The notes beneath the pieces are model-generated. The model saw only the letters and a program-made list of their open reading frames with translations, had not been told where the DNA came from and did no database searches. Below, in pieces: positions 13,011 through 16,622 of a DNA stretch of 16,622 nucleotides; position 1 is the first letter of the stretch, and every line of letters begins with the position of its first letter. Source of the DNA: UBA1412 sp964609795 (GTDB lineage: Bacteria > Verrucomicrobiota > Verrucomicrobiia > Limisphaerales > UBA1412); the NCBI GenBank assembly GCA_964609795.1, contig CAZSTC010000046.1, positions 1 through 16,622 on the forward strand, written 5' to 3'. Position numbers and translations under genes: made by a program.

Positions 13011-13093
13011 GCAATAGCGAGAGAAAAAGTTGATTAAAAAACGATAAATTTCCTTGAAAAGAGGGGGGTAAACTGAGAAGATATGCCTCACGT

Positions 13094-14458
13094 ATGAAGA
13101 AACTATCTCGTAGAAGGTTTTTGAAAGCCAGTTCATTCGTGGGTGCTGCCGCGATGATCGGTTTCCCCACGATTATTCCCTCCCGTGCTTTTGGAGCTAA
13201 CGATAAGATCGTGATGGCCACGATTGGCCAGGGCGGTCAGGGCAATGGGAACATGAGGGCGTTTTTGGCGCCGGAGTCGGTCCAAGTGGTGGCGGTTTGC
13301 GACGTAGACAGCAACCGCATGAATGCGGCAGCCCAGGTCGTGAATGAGCGTTATGGCAATCAGGATTGCCGGAAGTACAATGATTACCGTGAAATCATGG
13401 CGCGCAGAGATATCGATGCCGTTACGGTTTGTACACCGGACCACTGGCACGCCATTATCAGCGTGGCAGCAGCCAAGTCGGGCAAGCATATTTATTGCGA
13501 GAAGCCGCTGGCCAACTCGATTGCCGAGAGCAAGGCGGTTCGCGACGCCGTGCGCAAGTACAACGTAGTGCTGCAGACTGGCAGCCATGAGCGTTCACGC
13601 GCCAATGCCCGTTATGCGGCGGAATTGGTCCGCAACGGCTATATCGGCAAATTGCAGACGATGTACATCCAGATGCCGACCGTTGAGGCGCATCATCAGC
13701 AGATTCGCCAATTCAAGGAAGTACCTCCGGGTATCCAGAAGATACCTGTGGAATTGGATTTTGATTTCTGGATGGGGCACACTCCGGTGGTGCAATATTA
13801 TCAAGAAAGAGTCCACCATCAGTGGCGTTTCAATCTGCTTTACGGTGCGGGCGAGATGTCTGACCGCGGAGCGCACGTGATTGATATCGGCCAGCTGGGT
13901 AACAACAGCGATGATACGGGCCCAGTCGAGATCAAGGCACGCGGCTGGGATGACAAGCACGGTATTTATGATACGCCGATGGAATTCGAGTTCGAGAACA
14001 CCTATGCCAGCGGAGTGAAACTGGTTGGCGGAACGGTGGTCCCGGAAGGTACGAGCCCCGGCGGACGCGGCATTAAATTTGTCGGCACTGACGGCTGGGT
14101 CTTCGAGCATATTCATGAGGGAACGCTGGAAGCATCGAACCCCGAATGGCTGGAATTGATTGATGAGAACGGTCCTTTGGGCAATGAGAACCGCGAGTTG
14201 CGCAAGAGCTTCAAGGTTGACCTGGGCCGCACGAGCAGCCATCACGGTAACTTCCTGGAATGCATCCGCTCGGGGAATCGTCCCTTTGCAGATGTGGAGA
14301 TCGGGCACCGCAGTTGCACGATTTGCCTCCTGAACATGATCTCGATGCGTCTGGGCCGTGCGATCAAGTGGGATCCGGTTGCAGAGCAGATTGTGGGCGA
14401 CGTGGAAGCGAGCAATCTCATGATGCCCTTCTGGAGAGGCGATTGGGCACTCTCATAG
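13094..14458 (+). CDS. Tat-exported Gfo/Idh/MocA family oxidoreductase
   Basis: NAD(P)-dependent sugar or inositol-type oxidoreductase fold, substrate unknown, exported folded by the Tat system. 454 residues. The N terminus has the twin-arginine motif SRRRFLK at 5-11 and a hydrophobic segment to about 30. The Rossmann domain has GQGGQGNGN at 45-53, VAVCDVD at 66-72, TPDHWH at 114-119 and the family's EKP at 136-138. The C-terminal substrate domain has GAGEMSDRGAHVIDIGQ near 252, where the His usually takes part in catalysis. Such Tat-secreted members are very numerous in Planctomycetota, Verrucomicrobiota and Lentisphaerota, and some process secreted or algal glycans. The ATG at 13094 is the only start that keeps the Tat motif; a nearby ATG at 13083 is out of frame. 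Likely monocistronic, since a hairpin follows. Confidence 0.92.
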   Translation: MKKLSRRRFLKASSFVGAAAMIGFPTIIPSRAFGANDKIVMATIGQGGQGNGNMRAFLAPESVQVVAVCDVDSNRMNAAAQVVNERYGNQDCRKYNDYREIMARRDIDAVTVCTPDHWHAIISVAAAKSGKHIYCEKPLANSIAESKAVRDAVRKYNVVLQTGSHERSRANARYAAELVRNGYIGKLQTMYIQMPTVEAHHQQIRQFKEVPPGIQKIPVELDFDFWMGHTPVVQYYQERVHHQWRFNLLYGAGEMSDRGAHVIDIGQLGNNSDDTGPVEIKARGWDDKHGIYDTPMEFEFENTYASGVKLVGGTVVPEGTSPGGRGIKFVGTDGWVFEHIHEGTLEASNPEWLELIDENGPLGNENRELRKSFKVDLGRTSSHHGNFLECIRSGNRPFADVEIGHRSCTICLLNMISMRLGRAIKWDPVAEQIVGDVEASNLMMPFWRGDWALS

Positions 14459-14492
14459 TCCAGGAGCTTCTTTAAAGAAGTAATTATTCAGC

Positions 14493-14526
14493 AAGGGATG
14501 CGGTTCTGAAAAGAGTCGTATCCCTT
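14493..14526 (+). terminator. Hairpin terminator after the Tat oxidoreductase
   Basis: AAGGGATGCG (14493-14502) pairs with CGTATCCCTT (14517-14526) with one G/T wobble, around a 14-base loop. It starts 34 bases after the stop codon. The tail (TCTGATTT) is only partly T-rich, so termination may be incomplete and xerC may receive some read-through. Confidence 0.5.
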
Positions 14527-14550
14527 TCTGATTTCCGAAGAAGGCAAACA

Positions 14551-15579
14551 ATGGCAGGCGGGAAAAGAGGTCAAGAGGCTCCGAGGCAGGAGAAGCGGGT
14601 GTTCCTGGCACAGGAAGCGGAGGATTTCCTGGAGTATCTTTCTGCCGAGCGGGCGGCTTCTCTTTATACGTGCCGGAATTATCGGCAGGCTCTGGAGGAT
14701 TTCAGCTTCTGGTACGAGACGAACTGTGGTGGCCGGGCCGAGTGGCTCAAGCTGAAGCGTGAAAATTTCCGTTCTTATCTCAGAAGTCTGGGAGCACGTA
14801 AGCTCAAACGGGCGGCGATCCACCTGAGATTTTCGGCGTTGCGCTCTTTCTACAAGTTTTTGATTCGGAGAGGGATGCTCGAGACGACGCCCATTAAAGA
14901 TATCTCGATACCGAAGCAGGAAAAGCGGCTGCCGAAATTTCTCACGCAAGAGCAGGTTGTCGGGCTCTTGGAAGCGCCTCTGGTCGAGCTCGAGCGGGTG
15001 CAAAGGGCACGCAAAAAAAGCGGCAAAAAGGGAGAAGGAGCGCAGGAGCCCTGCTTTAAATATGAGCAGAAAGTTCATGCCTGCTGGAGGGACCAGGCGA
15101 TCCTGGAGGTTTTCTACTCATGCGGGCTGCGAATCAGCGAGCTCTGCGGCTTGAAGGTGGAGGATGTCTCCTTTGGCGGTCAATCGGTGAGGGTGATGGG
15201 CAAGGGGAAGAAAGAGCGGATTGCGCCGATCGGGGCCCCGGCCCTGGAAGCTATCCGGCGCTACTGGAAGGAGCTGGGGAAGGTGCCTGAGGCGAAAGAG
15301 CCGGTTTTCTGGAGTTCGCACTCCAAAGCGGAAGCACCGACGGCGCGGCTTATCCAGCATAATCTCAAGAAGTACCTGGCGTTGGCCGGGTTAGACCCCT
15401 CATTTACGCCGCACAAGCTGAGGCACAGCTTCGCCACGCATATCCTGGATGCGGGGGCAGATTTGCGGAGCGTTCAGGAGCTTCTGGGTCACGAGCATAT
15501 CGTGACGACGCAGATTTATACGCATGTGACGGTGGAGCGGCTCAAACGGGTGTACGATCAATCGCATCCGAGGGCATGA
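14551..15579 (+). CDS. xerC: Tyrosine recombinase, XerC-like
   Basis: Site-specific recombinase of the Xer type, which with a partner resolves chromosome dimers at dif. 342 residues against the usual 295-310. The N-terminal SAM-like core-binding domain covers about 16-125 (FLEYLSAERAASLYTCRNYRQALEDF). The catalytic domain has all active residues: R194 in CGLRISELCGL, a lysine in MGKGKKER (216-223), H288 and R291 in HKLRHSFATH, H314 in LLGHEH and the nucleophile Y323 in IYTHV. Between the domains, about residues 146-178, lies a lysine-rich insertion (RARKKSGKKGEGAQ and following) that explains the extra length. No phage or integron genes are adjacent, which favours a housekeeping role. The ATG at 14551 follows GAAGAAGG. 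XerD is the main alternative. Confidence 0.88.
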   Translation: MAGGKRGQEAPRQEKRVFLAQEAEDFLEYLSAERAASLYTCRNYRQALEDFSFWYETNCGGRAEWLKLKRENFRSYLRSLGARKLKRAAIHLRFSALRSFYKFLIRRGMLETTPIKDISIPKQEKRLPKFLTQEQVVGLLEAPLVELERVQRARKKSGKKGEGAQEPCFKYEQKVHACWRDQAILEVFYSCGLRISELCGLKVEDVSFGGQSVRVMGKGKKERIAPIGAPALEAIRRYWKELGKVPEAKEPVFWSSHSKAEAPTARLIQHNLKKYLALAGLDPSFTPHKLRHSFATHILDAGADLRSVQELLGHEHIVTTQIYTHVTVERLKRVYDQSHPRA

Positions 15580-15604
15580 GACCGGCCCGTTATTGAGGAA
15601 AAAG

Positions 15605-15637
15605 AAAAGACGCCCGGGGATTCCCAGACGTCTTTTT
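15605..15637. terminator. Bidirectional terminator between xerC and mdh
   Basis: AAAAGACG (15605-15612) and CGTCTTTT (15629-15636) form an 8-bp stem; the loop contains a further GGGGATTCCC palindrome. T residues follow on the plus strand and the A-rich 5' side gives T residues on the minus strand. It separates two convergent genes, 25 bases from each. Confidence 0.8.
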
Positions 15638-15662
15638 CGTATCCTCCTACTGTGAGGAGTTG

Positions 15663-16622
15663 TTATTTCTCAATGAGGTCGGCGACAGCGGCGGCTTCTT
15701 CCTTGAGCTCGGCAACGCTGGCATCGATTCTGGAGCGGCTGAAATCGTTGATTTCCAAGCCCTGAACGACGTTCCAGCCCTTATTGTCGACGCGGATCGG
15801 CATGGAGCAAATCAGACCCTTTTCAATTCCGTAGGAGCCATCGGAGCAGACAGCCACGCTGGTCCAATCGGTCGGATGAGTGGGAGAGCTCAAGCTGGCC
15901 ACGGTGGAGAGAGCGGCATTGGCAGCGGAGGCAGCCGAGGAGGCGCCGCGTGCTTTGATGATGGCGGCACCGCGCTGCTGGACCGTGGTGATGAATTCAC
16001 CCTTGAGCCAGGCTTCATCGCGGATGACGTCGGTGGCGGGTTTACCCTGGATACGGGCATTGTAGAAATCGGGGTACTGTGTGGCGGAGTGATTGCCCCA
16101 GATGACCAGGTTGGAGACCTGGCAGACAGGGACTCCGGCTTTCTGAGCGAGCTGAGCCTTGGCGCGGGATTCATCCAGGCGGGTCATTGCGAACCAGCGC
16201 TCTGCGGGGATGTCTTTGGCGTTATTCATGGCAATGTAGCAATTGGTATTGCAGGGATTGCCGACGACCAGGATGCGGACATCACTGGCGGCGTTTTTCT
16301 GGATGGCCTTGCCCTGGCCGGTAAAGATTTTGCCGTTGATGCCGAGGAGGTCTTTGCGCTCCATACCGGCTTTGCGGGGGACGCTGCCCACCAGCAGTGC
16401 CCAATTGACGTTTCTGAAGCCCTTATCCAGATCAGAGGTCATGACGATATCCTGAAGGAGCGGGAAAGCGCAGTCGTTCAGCTCCATAGCCACGCCTTCC
16501 AGAGCGGGCATACCGGGTTCGATTTCGATAAGGTTGAGGATGACGGGCTGAGAGGGGCCGAAGACGGCACCTGAAGCCAGGCGGAAGAGGAGGCTATATC
16601 CGATTTGACCGGCGGCGCCGGT
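15663..16622 (-). CDS. mdh: Malate dehydrogenase (NAD), 5' end beyond window
   Basis: Interconverts malate and oxaloacetate with NAD. 319 codons are visible; the frame is open to the last base, beginning TGAAGQIGYSLLFRLASG (the NAD-binding glycine-rich loop). About 8-10 N-terminal residues are therefore missing and the full protein should be near 328 residues. Within the visible part are SVPRKAGMERKDLL (substrate-binding Arg residues), VVGNPCNTN, MTRLDESRAK (catalytic Asp and Arg) and IWGNHSATQYPDF (catalytic His). This pattern is of the cytosolic-type/group II MDH found in many bacteria rather than the E. coli type. An internal Met at 16511 is not the start. The product oxaloacetate is the presumed substrate of the oad pump encoded 11 kb away in this window. 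Confidence 0.94.
   Translation of the reverse strand, partial: TGAAGQIGYSLLFRLASGAVFGPSQPVILNLIEIEPGMPALEGVAMELNDCAFPLLQDIVMTSDLDKGFRNVNWALLVGSVPRKAGMERKDLLGINGKIFTGQGKAIQKNAASDVRILVVGNPCNTNCYIAMNNAKDIPAERWFAMTRLDESRAKAQLAQKAGVPVCQVSNLVIWGNHSATQYPDFYNARIQGKPATDVIRDEAWLKGEFITTVQQRGAAIIKARGASSAASAANAALSTVASLSSPTHPTDWTSVAVCSDGSYGIEKGLICSMPIRVDNKGWNVVQGLEINDFSRSRIDASVAELKEEAAAVADLIEK

Noticed and set aside
1..16622. tRNA or rRNA genes
   Set aside because: No cloverleaf with a GTTCRA-type T loop and CCA-side stem, and no conserved rRNA segment, was found by reading both strands.

Overview
The window reads as chromosomal DNA of a free-living Gram-negative bacterium. A member of the Verrucomicrobiota/Lentisphaerota/Kiritimatiellota (PVC) group fits best. 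The clues are a sodium-pump oxaloacetate decarboxylase operon with an unusual alpha subunit, a Tat-exported Gfo/Idh/MocA oxidoreductase, a MauE/DoxX-like small membrane protein of a type I associate with Verrucomicrobiota, and gaps rich in short repeats. This placement is an inference from gene content and could not be tested by search.

Layout, left to right. Positions 1-339 hold no convincing gene but several families of short repeats and hairpins. Positions 340-4683 (minus strand) form one block read oadB, oadG, oadA, birA: a membrane biotin-dependent decarboxylase/Na+ pump plus the ligase that would biotinylate its alpha subunit. Positions about 4845-9092 are a low-GC island by eye. It holds a large multi-pass membrane protein, an extremely AT-rich spacer, a three-gene module (Cys-rich secreted peptide, membrane-anchored periplasmic protein, MauE/DoxX-like membrane protein) and a truncated transposase with repeated end-like motifs. 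A 24-bp imperfect direct repeat lies at each edge of the island.

Positions 9093-12357 (minus strand) are a phosphate-transport block: a DUF47/PhoU-like regulator followed by two tandem, collinear Pit-family permeases. Then come rpsU (minus, with a recognisable promoter, a leader hairpin and three downstream hairpins), a Tat-exported Gfo/Idh/MocA oxidoreductase (plus), a XerC-like tyrosine recombinase with a lysine-rich insertion (plus), a convergent terminator, and mdh (minus), whose 5' end runs off the window.

Malate dehydrogenase and the oxaloacetate decarboxylase pump could be metabolically linked through oxaloacetate, but they are not in one operon here. The most interesting part is the island. 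Two of the three module genes carry a single-base frame change at a homopolymer run; the MauE-like gene needs a -1 shift exactly where two perfect U UUU UUU slippery heptamers lie in tandem. Sequencing error, recent decay and genuine recoding are all open.
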